DNA of 64,000 nucleotides. Source: Lacisediminihabitans profunda. Its GTDB lineage: Bacteria > Actinomycetota > Actinomycetes > Actinomycetales > Microbacteriaceae. Location: contig NZ_VRMG01000005.1 in NCBI RefSeq assembly GCF_008040105.1, forward strand, positions 434,001-498,000, in the 5' to 3' direction. Positions within the stretch are counted from its first letter, which is position 1. Each line of letters opens with the position of its first letter. The position numbers and the translations under genes were made by a program. The notes below the pieces were generated by a model that saw only the letters and a list, made by a program, of their open reading frames with translations, ran no database searches and was not told where the DNA came from. Positions 37,912-46,584 of the stretch are shown here, in pieces.

Positions 37912-39261
37912 CTAGTAGTCCTCGAGGTACTCGTCGATCTCCCACTGGGTCACGTCACGCGTGGCCGGGTCGGGCACCTCGCTCTCGTAGCGCTCGATCT
38001 CGTCGCGCTTGAGCACGCCGAACACGTCGATCACGGGGGCGCCGATGATGTCGCGTAGCGCCGAGTTCGCGTCCAGGGCGTCGAGCGCCGCCTCGAGCGA
38101 GGTGGGCAGCACCTCCGCCGCCTCGTTCTGGTAGGCCCAGCCCTCGGCCGCCTCCGGCACGGCGAGCTGGCGACGGATGCCGTCCAGGCCGGCGGCGAGC
38201 ACCGCGGCGATCATGAGATACGGGTTGGCCGCACCGTCGCCGACGCGCACCTCCAGGCGCGTGCCGGCTCCACGCTCCGGCGGCACGCGCAGCATCGCGC
38301 TGCGGTTGTCGTGACCCCAGTTGGCGCGGTAGGGCGCGAGAGTGTCCGGCCCGAGCCGCTTGAAGGCGTTGATGGTGGGGTTGGTGAGCGCGGTGAGCGC
38401 GGCGGCATTCTCGAGGATGCCGGCGATCAGCAGGTTGGCCGTGTCCGAGAGCCCGCCGTCGGCGGTGGCCATGAGGTTGCGTCCGTTCGCGTCGACGACC
38501 GAGAAGTGCAGGTGGAAGCCGCTGCCGCCCTCGTCGCTCCACGGCTTGCCGAGGAAGGTGGCGAGCTTGCCCGACCGGGCGACGATGTCCTTCACCGCGG
38601 TCTTGAATAGGAACGTGCGGTCGGCCGCCCGGAGGGCCTCGCCGTGCCAGAGGTTGATCTCGTACTGCGACGGACTGAACTCGTGGTTGCCGGCGAAGAC
38701 GCCGATGTCCATCTGGTCGAGCATCCGGAGCAGGTGCAGGAAGGTGCCGTCCGGGTCCACCCACGCGCCGGTCGTGTAGACGCGGCCGGTGCGGGTGAGG
38801 GCACGCTGCCAGCCCCGCTCGCCGCGCTCGGCGATGTAGAACTCGAGCTCCGGCCCGATGATCGGGGTGAGACCGAGCTCCGCGTACTGGGCGATCACCC
38901 GGCGGAGGGCCGAGCGCGGGGCGATCTCGCTCGCCGTCTCGTCGGGGTTGAACGCGTCGGCGACGACGAGCGCCACTCCGGGCTCCCACGGCATCATGGT
39001 GAGGGTGGAGGCGTCGAGGCGCGTGACGAGGTCGGGAAGGCCGCTCGACATGATGTCGTTGCCGTCGAGCACGCCGCCGCGGGTGGTCGTGACCCAGACC
39101 CCCTGGCAGAAGGCCGGACCGTTGGCCGCCGATCGTTCGAGCTGGCTCACGAGCAGGTCCTTCGACCTCGTGATGCCCAGGACATCGGGGTAGATGAGCC
39201 GGAGCACATCGATGCCCCTGGCCTCGAGTTGCGAACGAAGAGCAGCTACATCGGTACTCAT
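37912..39261 (-). CDS. Glutamine synthetase-like gamma-glutamyl-amine ligase (PuuA/GlnA family)
   Basis: A 449-residue protein from ATG 39261, with GGAGGT just upstream; the in-frame ATG at 39291 lies inside a palindrome and is less likely. Metal and ATP residues of the GS fold are visible (GPELEFYIAER, NHEFSPSQYEINL, FHLHFSVVD, RSAMLRVPPE, RLEVRVGDGAANPYL). The length, lack of the GlnA-I adenylylation loop and the neighbours (APC transporter, amidotransferases) favour a catabolic gamma-glutamyl ligase for an amine over housekeeping GlnA. Confidence 0.85.
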   Translation of the reverse strand: MSTDVAALRSQLEARGIDVLRLIYPDVLGITRSKDLLVSQLERSAANGPAFCQGVWVTTTRGGVLDGNDIMSSGLPDLVTRLDASTLTMMPWEPGVALVVADAFNPDETASEIAPRSALRRVIAQYAELGLTPIIGPELEFYIAERGERGWQRALTRTGRVYTTGAWVDPDGTFLHLLRMLDQMDIGVFAGNHEFSPSQYEINLWHGEALRAADRTFLFKTAVKDIVARSGKLATFLGKPWSDEGGSGFHLHFSVVDANGRNLMATADGGLSDTANLLIAGILENAAALTALTNPTINAFKRLGPDTLAPYRANWGHDNRSAMLRVPPERGAGTRLEVRVGDGAANPYLMIAAVLAAGLDGIRRQLAVPEAAEGWAYQNEAAEVLPTSLEAALDALDANSALRDIIGAPVIDVFGVLKRDEIERYESEVPDPATRDVTQWEIDEYLEDY

Positions 39262-39277
39262 GTGACCTCCGGCGATA

Positions 39278-39299
39278 AATCGTTCGGCCATGAACGATT
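39278..39299. promoter_or_regulatory. Perfect 8-bp inverted repeat upstream of the GS-like gene
   Basis: AATCGTTC, six-base spacer, GAACGATT. On the reverse strand TAGTAT at 39312-39307 is a plausible -10, which puts the palindrome at the transcription start. It shares TTCGG with sites A-D but has different spacing, so it may bind another regulator. Confidence 0.55.
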
Positions 39300-39368
39300 A
39301 GTGCGATACTAGGGCACATCGCCGGGAATCTGTCAGCCCGGCGCACTCCGGCGGCGATGAGGTGAGCG

Positions 39369-40094
39369 GTGAAGGCCCTGTTCGTGCAGCATGACCATGT
39401 GAGTCCGACCGGGCCCGTCGCAGGTCGCCTGCGGGAACGCGGCTTCGAGGTAGACGAGATCACCGTCGTCGACGAGGCCAGCTTCGGCAGCCCGAACGTG
39501 ACCTTCGATTTTCCCGATCTCGGCGAGTACGACCTGCTCGTGCCGATGGGGGCGCCCTGGGGCGCCTGGGATGACGCCTGCATCGGTCGCTGGCTGCTGC
39601 CCGAGATCGAGTGGATCGGCGACGCCCTCGCCCGCGACCTCCCCGTGCTCGGCATCTGCTTCGGCGGCCAGCTCATGGCGCGGGCCCTCGGCGGCACCGT
39701 CGGGCGGGCCGGCAAGCCGGAGATCGGCTGGACCGCCATCCACACCGACGATGCGTCAGTTGTGTCGAGCGGCCCCTGGTTCCAGTTCCACTACGACCGG
39801 TGGACGCTGCCGGCCGGCGCGACCGAGATCGCGCGAAACTCCGTGGCCTCCCAGGCCTTCGTGGTCGGTCGGAGCCTCGCCGTGCAGTTCCACCCGGAGC
39901 TCACCGCGTCGACCCTCGACGGCTGGCTGGCCCAGGGCGGGGCAGAGCAGGTGATCGCCGACGGCCAGGATCCGGTCGCCCTGCTCGAGCACACGCGGGC
40001 CGAGGAGCGCGCGGCGACGGCGCGTTCGCACGCCATGGTCGACGCCTTCGTCGAGCGGATCGCGCGGCTCCAGCCGCCCGGTTGGGGCACCTAG
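39369..40094 (+). CDS. Class I glutamine amidotransferase (GATase1) family protein
   Basis: A 241-residue protein from GTG 39369. The triad is intact: Cys in LGICFGGQLMA, His and Glu in VQFHPELTAS. Stand-alone GATase1 proteins of this type pair with GS-like ligases in aniline degradation (TdnT/AtdA2 with TdnQ/AtdA1), where they are thought to hydrolyse or control gamma-glutamyl amides. It is divergent from the GS-like gene. Its end overlaps the decarboxylase end tail-to-tail by 4 bases. Confidence 0.85.
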   Translation: MKALFVQHDHVSPTGPVAGRLRERGFEVDEITVVDEASFGSPNVTFDFPDLGEYDLLVPMGAPWGAWDDACIGRWLLPEIEWIGDALARDLPVLGICFGGQLMARALGGTVGRAGKPEIGWTAIHTDDASVVSSGPWFQFHYDRWTLPAGATEIARNSVASQAFVVGRSLAVQFHPELTASTLDGWLAQGGAEQVIADGQDPVALLEHTRAEERAATARSHAMVDAFVERIARLQPPGWGT

Positions 40095-41461
40095 CGGAGG
40101 GTCTCGAGCACGTCGATCACCCGCTGCGCCTCGGTCGCCGGGTTCACGAACGCGAGCCGCAGGACGCTGCGTCCGCGCCAGGTGGTGGGCACGCAGAGGA
40201 TCACCCCGGCGTGCGCCGCGGCGTTCGACCACTCCAGGTACTGCGCCTGGGTCCAGCCGACCCGCTCGAAGAGCAGCACGGACAGTTCCGGCTCCCGAAC
40301 CAGGCGCAGGTGGTCGGATGACCGGATGGCGTCAGCGACGACCCTGGACGTCGTGAGGGAGGCCTCCACGGCATTCCGGTACCGGTCGGTACCGTGCGTG
40401 GCAAGGCTGAACCAGAACGGCAGGCCGCGCGCCCGGCGGGAGAGGTGAAGGGCGAGTTCGCTGGGGTTCCAGACCTCGCGGTCGACGTGGTCGAGGTAGC
40501 TCGCGTGCTGGGCGTGGGTGGCGCGGGCGAGCTGCGGATCGCGGTAGACCAGCGCGCAGCAGTCGTAGGGGGCGAAGAGCCACTTGTGCGGGTCGACGAT
40601 GAAGCTGTCCGCCCGCTCGATGCCCGCGAAGAGCTCGCGAACGCTCGGTGCCGCGAGGCCGGCCCCGCCGTACGCGCCGTCGACGTGCATCCAGACCCCG
40701 AACTCCTCGCACACGTCGGCGATGTCGTCGAGGTCGTCCACGACGCCCTCGTTGGTCGTGCCGGCAGAGGCGACGACCGCGAAGACGTTGGGCGAGCGTT
40801 CGAGCACGGCGCGGAGGGCCGCACCGGTGAGGTGGCCGCGGTCGTCGACTGGGACGTCGACGATGTCCACGTCGAGGGCGCGGGCCGCCGACTGGATGGA
40901 GGAGTGCGCGTTCGAGCTGCTGGCGAGCTGCCAGCCCTCCGCCGGCCGGCCACCGCGCCTCGTGCGTGCGGTCTCCCGCGCGGTCATGAGGGCGGAGAGA
41001 TTGCCGGAGGTGCCGCCGGAGACGAAGCAGCCGCCGGCGGTCGACGGCCAGCCGAGCAGGCCGACGATCCAGGCGAGTGCCTCGTTCTCGGCGTAGATCG
41101 CACCAGCGCCGGCCTCCCAGAGACCGCCGAAGATGTTCGCGGCGCTCGTCACGAGGTCGAAGGCGATGGCGGCGCGGGTGGGCGCCGCCGCGATGTAGGC
41201 GAGGTTGAGCGGGTCGTCCTGGGAGCGGGTCGCCGGTTCGAGCACGGTGTCGAAAACCCGCAGCGCCGCCGCCCCGCCGATGCCCGACGGCGTGATCGTG
41301 GGTCCGGCATCCGCGGCGATGGCCGACGCCGGCCGCGCGGTGGAGAGCGGGTCGGTGTGGCGCACCACACGCCTCGCGGACCAGTCGACGGCGAGTTCCA
41401 CGACCGCCGACTCGTCGCCCCAGATCGGATGCGGCTCGGCGTGCAGGTGCGGTTTCGTCAT
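40091..41461 (-). CDS. PLP-dependent group II decarboxylase (aromatic L-amino acid type)
   Basis: A 456-residue protein from ATG 41461, 10 bases after the P450 stop on the same strand. The Schiff-base Lys lies in SFIVDPHKWLFAPYDCCAL; GGCFVSGGTSGNLSALMTARE and WMHVDGAYGGAG are the cofactor-binding segments. This matches aromatic amino acid or diaminobutyrate decarboxylases. It would form an amine such as tyramine or phenethylamine that the neighbouring gamma-glutamylation genes could use; the substrate is inference. Confidence 0.88.
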   Translation of the reverse strand: MTKPHLHAEPHPIWGDESAVVELAVDWSARRVVRHTDPLSTARPASAIAADAGPTITPSGIGGAAALRVFDTVLEPATRSQDDPLNLAYIAAAPTRAAIAFDLVTSAANIFGGLWEAGAGAIYAENEALAWIVGLLGWPSTAGGCFVSGGTSGNLSALMTARETARTRRGGRPAEGWQLASSSNAHSSIQSAARALDVDIVDVPVDDRGHLTGAALRAVLERSPNVFAVVASAGTTNEGVVDDLDDIADVCEEFGVWMHVDGAYGGAGLAAPSVRELFAGIERADSFIVDPHKWLFAPYDCCALVYRDPQLARATHAQHASYLDHVDREVWNPSELALHLSRRARGLPFWFSLATHGTDRYRNAVEASLTTSRVVADAIRSSDHLRLVREPELSVLLFERVGWTQAQYLEWSNAAAHAGVILCVPTTWRGRSVLRLAFVNPATEAQRVIDVLETLR

Positions 41462-41471
41462 GCCGGGGAGC

Positions 41472-42725
41472 CTACTTGGCCAACTCGACCCGAACCGGGA
41501 AGCGCTTGATGCCGTTGACGAAGTTGCTGCGCAGCCGGGAGAGCTCGCCGATCTGCTCCATGCTGTCCACCCGACCTAGCAGGTCTTCGTACATGATCCG
41601 GATCTCCAGGCGCGCCAGCGCGTTGCCCAGGCACATGTGCGGGCCGCCCCGTCCGAACGACATGTGCTCGTTCGGGTTGCGGGTCACATCCATGCGGTAC
41701 GGGTCGTCGAAGACCTCCGGATCGCGGTTGCCGGCGGCGAACCAGGTGACGACCTTGTCGCCCTCCTTGATCGCCTGGCCGTTGATCTCGGTGTCGCGGG
41801 TGGCCGTGCGGCGGAAGTGGTAGACCGGGCTCGCCAGGCGCAGGAACTCCTCGACCGCCCAGGGGATGAGCTCCGGACGCTCCTGCAGCAGCGCCATCTG
41901 GTCCGGGTTCTGCATGAGGTAGTTCATCGAGTGGGTGATGGTGTGTCGTGTCGTCTCGTTGCCGGCCACGACCAGCAGCAGGAAGTAGCTGTTGAAGTCG
42001 CGCTGCGAGAGCGGGATGCCGTCGGACGGCGTCTCGTTGACGAGCCGGGACACGAGGTCGGTCCCGCTCTTGCCCCGGCGCTGCCTGGCCAGTTCGTTGC
42101 CGTAGTCGAACACCTCCTGGGCGGCGGGGGAGCGGAAGGGAAGCAGCCGGTACTTCTCGCTCTCGGCCGAGGTGGAGAGCACGTCGGCGTGCTCGGGGTC
42201 GGTGTTGCCGACCATGCGGTTGCCCCAGTCGATGAGCTTGTGGATGTCGGTGTCCGGCACGTCGAGCATGCGAGCGAGCACGCGGATGGGGAAGTCGGCC
42301 GCGACGTCGGCGACGAAGTCGAACTCGCCCTTGGCGAAGGCGGTGTCGAGGGTCGTGGCGGTGAGTCCGCGCAGGAAGGTCTCGTAGCCGGCGACGGCCC
42401 GGGGGGTGAACTCGCCCTGCATCAGCTTGCGCAGCGCGCGATGGCGTACGCCGTCGGTCTCGAGCATCGACTTGCGGGCCTCGATCTGGTCCGCGTCGAG
42501 TTCCTCGAGGTTCACGGTCCCGCGTTCGCTCGAGAAGGTCTCGGTGTCCCGCAGCACCCCGACGATGTCGTGGTAGCGCGTGAGGGACCAGAACCCGTGG
42601 TTGGGCGCCTCCTCCTCGTCCCAGTGCACGGGAGCCTTCGCGCGCAGCTCGTCGAAGACGGCCCAGGGCTGGTCGTGCTCGAAGAGGTCGAGGTCGGCCA
42701 GGGTGACATTCGCCAGTGAAGTCAA
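41472..42725 (-). CDS. Cytochrome P450
   Basis: A 417-residue protein from TTG 42725 with a strong TGGAGG site five bases upstream. Heme-binding loop MSFGRGGPHMCLGNALA with Cys at about 365; I-helix LLVVAGNETTRHT; K-helix EEFLR. No membrane anchor, as usual in bacteria. The GGPH form of the heme loop is seen in CYP125/126-like families. The 3Fe-4S ferredoxin and reductase encoded at 47.4-48.9 kb probably supply its electrons. Likely an aromatic or side-chain hydroxylase in this cluster. Confidence 0.93.
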   Translation of the reverse strand: MTSLANVTLADLDLFEHDQPWAVFDELRAKAPVHWDEEEAPNHGFWSLTRYHDIVGVLRDTETFSSERGTVNLEELDADQIEARKSMLETDGVRHRALRKLMQGEFTPRAVAGYETFLRGLTATTLDTAFAKGEFDFVADVAADFPIRVLARMLDVPDTDIHKLIDWGNRMVGNTDPEHADVLSTSAESEKYRLLPFRSPAAQEVFDYGNELARQRRGKSGTDLVSRLVNETPSDGIPLSQRDFNSYFLLLVVAGNETTRHTITHSMNYLMQNPDQMALLQERPELIPWAVEEFLRLASPVYHFRRTATRDTEINGQAIKEGDKVVTWFAAGNRDPEVFDDPYRMDVTRNPNEHMSFGRGGPHMCLGNALARLEIRIMYEDLLGRVDSMEQIGELSRLRSNFVNGIKRFPVRVELAK

Positions 42726-42745
42726 CTCATCCTCCAGGGATATTG

Positions 42746-42757
42746 TTTGGATGCGAA
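42746..42757 (+). promoter_or_regulatory. Operator-like site C, between P450 and marR
   Basis: TTTGGATGCGAA, 10 of 12 matches to site B. It is 20 bases upstream of the P450 start and on the reverse strand follows a possible -10, TAGGTT (42765-42760). Binding here would block the P450-decarboxylase operon. Confidence 0.55.
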
Positions 42758-42864
42758 CAACCTACACCCGGGGCACTGGCGGCGCGAGAGTTCGCCGCCG
42801 TCTCGAACCCGGTGACGGCCCGTCGTTTAGAGTGAACCCACCCGCGCTTCCCGAAGGAGAATCC

Positions 42865-43365
42865 ATGACCGGTCCGCACACGCTGGTCGAGACGGAGCGG
42901 CAGGTCGAGGCGCGCCTCGGCAAGCTCCCGCTGGACTACTCGGCGATGGCCGTCGCCTCCAACCTGTTCCGGGCGGCGAACGCGGTGCGCAACCACCTCG
43001 AACGCACGGTGCTCTCCGAGAACAACCTCTCCTGGACCGCGTTCGTCGTGCTCTGGGTCACCTGGATCTGGGAGCCGATCGAGACCCGCCAGATCGCGCT
43101 CGAGGGCGGCTTCTCCAAGGCGACGCTCACCGGGGTGCTGTCCACGCTCGAGGGGCGCGGCTGGCTCGCGCGCGAGCGGAGCCAGGCGGATGGCCGGCTC
43201 GTCCTCGTGCGCATGACCGACGCCGGGCGCGAGCTCATGACGCAGCTCTTTCCGGACTTCAACCTCCAGGAGCAGCACGTGTCGAGCCCGATCGATCCGG
43301 CCAAGCGCGACGAGTTCGCCGAGATGCTGCGCCTCGTGACGGTTCACGTGGAGAAGCGGGACTAG
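42865..43365 (+). CDS. MarR family transcriptional regulator
   Basis: A 166-residue protein from ATG 42865 with GAAGGAGA upstream. Winged helix features: RQIALEGGFSKATLTGVLSTLEGRGWLARERSQADGR and VLVRMTDAGRELM. It lies in the middle of the amine/aromatic cluster, divergent from the P450 operon. It is the best candidate to bind the TTCGGATRCGAA-like sites; related MarR proteins (HpaR, for example) respond to aromatic acids. Confidence 0.92.
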   Translation: MTGPHTLVETERQVEARLGKLPLDYSAMAVASNLFRAANAVRNHLERTVLSENNLSWTAFVVLWVTWIWEPIETRQIALEGGFSKATLTGVLSTLEGRGWLARERSQADGRLVLVRMTDAGRELMTQLFPDFNLQEQHVSSPIDPAKRDEFAEMLRLVTVHVEKRD

Positions 43366-43399
43366 ACTCCGGGCACGGGCGCCCGCGGGGGCGCCGCGA

Positions 43400-44092
43400 T
43401 CAGGGCCGCGACCGCTCGACCAGCTCGGCGAAGATCGCCGCCTGGGCCGGGTCCGTCGCCGCGGTGTCCTCCGGATGCCACTGCACGCCGACGGCCCAGC
43501 CGGCGGCGTCGATCACCGCGGCCTCCGGGATGCCATCGGTCGACCGCGCGACGACCTCGATTCCCTCGCCGAGCCGGTCGAGCGCCTGGTGGTGGTAGCA
43601 GGAGGCGCGCACGACCGGGGAACTCAGGCCGAACAGCTGCTCGTCGCGTTCGAAGCGCACGTCGTGCACGTGGTTGCGGTGGTGCCGGGGAAGGTCCTGC
43701 ACCAGAGTCCCGCCGCGAGCGACGTTGACGACGTGCAGACCGCGGCAGACGGCGAGCAGCGGCAGGCCGGCCTGCAGGGCGAAGCGAGCGCTCTCCAGGT
43801 CCGCGGCATCCTGCACCTCGTCCACGTCGTAGACGTTCTCGGAGGCGACCGCCTGGCCGTAGCTGGCCGGAGAGAGGTCGCCGCCGCCGGGAAGGAGGAT
43901 GCCGCCGAAGCCGTCGAGGCGGCTCGCCCAGTCGCTGCCGGCGACCGGCAGGAGGGTGAGGGGCTCGCCTCCGGCGGCCCACACCGCCTCGAGCAGGGCG
44001 CGCGCGGTGACGACGGCGCCGTGGCGCAGGGCGGACGTGCTGGAGGCGAATCGGCCGAGGACGGCGATTCTGGGACGCTGCGAGGTGACCAC
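43400..44092 (-). CDS. Gamma-glutamyl-gamma-aminobutyrate hydrolase-like peptidase C26 (PuuD-like)
   Basis: A 230-residue protein from GTG 44092. Nucleophile Cys in LLAVCRGLHVVNV and His-Glu in GVQWHPEDTA; LPGGGDLSPASYG is also characteristic. PuuD hydrolyses gamma-glutamyl amides in the Puu pathway. With the PuuA-like ligase and APC carrier it suggests that amines are processed as gamma-glutamyl adducts. It converges on marR. Confidence 0.88.
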   Translation of the reverse strand: MVTSQRPRIAVLGRFASSTSALRHGAVVTARALLEAVWAAGGEPLTLLPVAGSDWASRLDGFGGILLPGGGDLSPASYGQAVASENVYDVDEVQDAADLESARFALQAGLPLLAVCRGLHVVNVARGGTLVQDLPRHHRNHVHDVRFERDEQLFGLSSPVVRASCYHHQALDRLGEGIEVVARSTDGIPEAAVIDAAGWAVGVQWHPEDTAATDPAQAAIFAELVERSRP

Positions 44093-44121
44093 GATGTCTT
44101 TCCCAGGTTCGGAACGGGGAG

Positions 44122-44150
44122 TTGTAGAGCCAATGGCTATTCTGTAGGGT
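44122..44150 (+). promoter_or_regulatory. Promoter of the hpaE-hpaD-like operon
   Basis: TTGTAG (44122-44127) and TAGGGT (44145-44150) with a 17-base spacer. The expected start, about 44156, abuts operator-like site D. Confidence 0.5.
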
Positions 44151-44156
44151 AACTCA

Positions 44157-44168
44157 TTAGCATCCGAA
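44157..44168 (-). promoter_or_regulatory. Operator-like site D
   Basis: On the reverse strand TTCGGATGCTAA, 10 of 12 matches to site B. It lies at the predicted transcription start of the dehydrogenase-dioxygenase operon. Confidence 0.55.
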
Positions 44169-44205
44169 TGATTTAACGGCGAGCCATTCGAGACGGGGAG
44201 TGCGC

Positions 44206-45669
44206 ATGACCAGCGTTGACGTGGCAGGAACGGCTGTCGACACGAGACACTACATCGGCGGCCAACGCGTCGCCTCGGTGTCGACGTTCACCAATACCTC
44301 CCCGATCGACGGATCGTTTCTCGGCGAGATCGCCCGCGGCGGCGCCGTCGAGGTGGACCTCGCGGTCGAGGCGGCTCGCAATGCCTTCCCGGTGTGGTCC
44401 GGCATGCCGCCGGCGGAACGCGCCGCGATCCTCAACCGCATCGCCGACCTCGTCGAGGAGAGCGTGGATTCTCTCGCGGCCGTCGAGACCATGGACAACG
44501 GGGCGCTCCTGCGCAGCCACCTGCGCGGAGTGATGCCGCGGGTCGCCCTCAACTTCCGCTTCTTCGCCGACTGGCTGGTCAACCACCTCGACCACCCGGA
44601 CTTCGAGACGCGCGGTCACGTCAACCACGTCTCCTGGGACCCGTCCGGCGTCGCCGGCATCATCACACCGTGGAACGCGCCGCTCATGCTCGCCACCTGG
44701 CGGATCGCCCCGGCCCTGGCCGCGGGGGACACCGTCGTGCTCAAGCCGGCCGAGTGGACGCCGCTCACCGCATCCCTCCTCGCCGACATCACCAAGCGGG
44801 CCGGGCTCCCGGATGGCGCCTTCAACGTCGTGCAGGGGATCGGGCGCGAGGCCGGGGCCGCGCTCGTCGCACACCCGGGACTCAGTCGCATCTCATTCAC
44901 CGGCTCGGTGCCCACGGCCAAGTCGATCGCTCGGGCCGCCGCCGACAACCTCACCCCCTGCAGCTTCGAACTGGGCGGCAAGAGCCCGTTCATCGTGCTC
45001 GCCGACGCCGACCTCGAACTCGCGGCGGAGCTCGCCATCGAGCAGTACGACAATGCCGGCCAGGTCTGCCTCTCCGGCACGCGCATCCTCGTGCACGAGA
45101 GCATCGAGGCGGAGTTCACCGAGGCGTTCCGTCGCAAGGCGGCGGCCATGCGTCAGGGCGACCCGCGGGATCCGGCGACCGACATCGGCCCGCAGGTTCA
45201 CGAGGCGCACTTCGCGCGGGTCAAGGGCTTCGTCGACCGCGCCAGGGCCGAGGGAGCGACCATCGCCATGGGTGGGGGTCCGAACACCGAGCTCGGTGGC
45301 CTCTACTTCTCGCCGACACTCGTCTACGACCCCACGCCGGGAAGCGAGATCGTCACGCAGGAGGTCTTCGGCCCCGTGCTCACCATGCAGACCTTCTCGA
45401 CCGACGACGAGGTGCTCGCTCTCGCGAACGGCACCGAGTTCGGCCTCGCGGCGGTCGTCGTCTCGGGCGACCGGCAGCACGCCGAGGCGATCACGTCCCG
45501 GCTCGTCGCCGGCACGATCTGGGTCAACTGCTTCTTCGTGCGCGACCTCCGGGCGCCGTTCGGCGGTTCGAAGAAGTCCGGTGTCGGTCGCGAGGGCGGC
45601 ACCTGGTCTTTCGATTTCTACGCGGACGTGAAGAACACGGTCGTCGCTCCCAACGGATGGAAGGAATAG
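44206..45669 (+). CDS. Aldehyde dehydrogenase, HpaE-like (5-carboxymethyl-2-hydroxymuconate semialdehyde dehydrogenase)
   Basis: About 487 residues from ATG 44206 with GGGGAG at 44195-44200 (GTG 44200 alternative). Catalytic Glu in ELGGKSPFIVLADA; catalytic Cys in NAGQVCLSGTRI. The C-terminal FVRDLRAPFGGSKKSGVGREGG closely follows E. coli HpaE as I recall it. Such an enzyme oxidises the ring-cleavage semialdehyde of homoprotocatechuate. It is the first gene of a five-gene operon. Confidence 0.88.
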   Translation: MTSVDVAGTAVDTRHYIGGQRVASVSTFTNTSPIDGSFLGEIARGGAVEVDLAVEAARNAFPVWSGMPPAERAAILNRIADLVEESVDSLAAVETMDNGALLRSHLRGVMPRVALNFRFFADWLVNHLDHPDFETRGHVNHVSWDPSGVAGIITPWNAPLMLATWRIAPALAAGDTVVLKPAEWTPLTASLLADITKRAGLPDGAFNVVQGIGREAGAALVAHPGLSRISFTGSVPTAKSIARAAADNLTPCSFELGGKSPFIVLADADLELAAELAIEQYDNAGQVCLSGTRILVHESIEAEFTEAFRRKAAAMRQGDPRDPATDIGPQVHEAHFARVKGFVDRARAEGATIAMGGGPNTELGGLYFSPTLVYDPTPGSEIVTQEVFGPVLTMQTFSTDDEVLALANGTEFGLAAVVVSGDRQHAEAITSRLVAGTIWVNCFFVRDLRAPFGGSKKSGVGREGGTWSFDFYADVKNTVVAPNGWKE

Positions 45670-45672
45670 CTC

Positions 45673-46584
45673 ATGGGTGAAGTAGTCGGTGTGGGCCTGA
45701 TCGCTCACGTACCAACCATCATGCTGCCGAAAGAGACACGGATGGAGCTCAACGAGGGCAAGGACTCGACGCTCGTCTCCGGGCTGGAGAAGCTGCGCAA
45801 GGACGTCTTCGAGTCCGACGACTACGACACGGTGATCGTGCTCGACAGCCACTGGGCGACCACCGTCGAATTCGTGGTGACCTCGCACGAGCGGCGCAGC
45901 GGAAAGTTCACCTCGGAGGAGCTCCCCCGGGGAATGCACGGTGTGCCGTTCGACTACCTCGGCGACCCGGAACTGGCCATGCTGATCGCCGACCAGGCGG
46001 AGAAGAACGGCACCTGGATCACGCCGATCGACGACCCGGACCTGCCGGTGATGTACGCCACCATCAACCTCTGGAAGTACCTCGGCGAGGGCCTTCCCGA
46101 CAAGAGGTGGATCAGCGTGAGCCTCTGCCAGACGGCCACCGACGAGGACTTCCTCCGTGCCGGCCGCGCGATCGGTGAGGCGATCGCCAAGAGCGATCGC
46201 CGGGTGATCCTGCTCGCCTCCGGAGCCCTGTCCCACACCTTCTTCAAGCTGCGCGAGCTGCGCAAGCACGAGATGGCCGACCCGAGCCACATCTTCTCCG
46301 AGGCCGCCCGGGTCGCGGACTACGAGCGTCTCGACTGGTTCGCCGCCGGCGACCACGCGAAGGTTCTCGAGACCATGCCGGCCTTCCACAAGGTGCGGCC
46401 GGAGGGCATGTTCGGGCACTGGCTGCTCGCCGCCGGCGCGATCGGCGAGGAGAACTGCACCGCCCCCGGCGTGCTGTACAGCGAATACGAGAACTCGATC
46501 GGCACCGGCCAGGTGCACGTCTGGTTCCCTCGACCGGTTGGCGGATTCCCCAAAGCCAAAGATCTGACGCTGTCCCGTGACTGA
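45673..46584 (+). CDS. LigB-type extradiol dioxygenase, HpaD-like (3,4-dihydroxyphenylacetate 2,3-dioxygenase)
   Basis: A 303-residue protein from ATG 45673, three bases after the dehydrogenase stop. The class III extradiol fold is recognisable from LIAHVPTIMLP, VIVLDSHWATTVEF, LPVMYATINLWKYL and ILLASGALSHTFF, with His ligands at the expected places, and SIGTGQVHVWFP near the end. Order and similarity to HpaD suggest cleavage of homoprotocatechuate or a close catechol using Fe(II). Confidence 0.88.
   Translation: MGEVVGVGLIAHVPTIMLPKETRMELNEGKDSTLVSGLEKLRKDVFESDDYDTVIVLDSHWATTVEFVVTSHERRSGKFTSEELPRGMHGVPFDYLGDPELAMLIADQAEKNGTWITPIDDPDLPVMYATINLWKYLGEGLPDKRWISVSLCQTATDEDFLRAGRAIGEAIAKSDRRVILLASGALSHTFFKLRELRKHEMADPSHIFSEAARVADYERLDWFAAGDHAKVLETMPAFHKVRPEGMFGHWLLAAGAIGEENCTAPGVLYSEYENSIGTGQVHVWFPRPVGGFPKAKDLTLSRD

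Noticed and set aside
37912-39291. Longer start of the GS-like gene at ATG 39291
   Set aside because: It lies within the perfect palindrome and lacks a ribosome site; ATG 39261 has GGAGGT.
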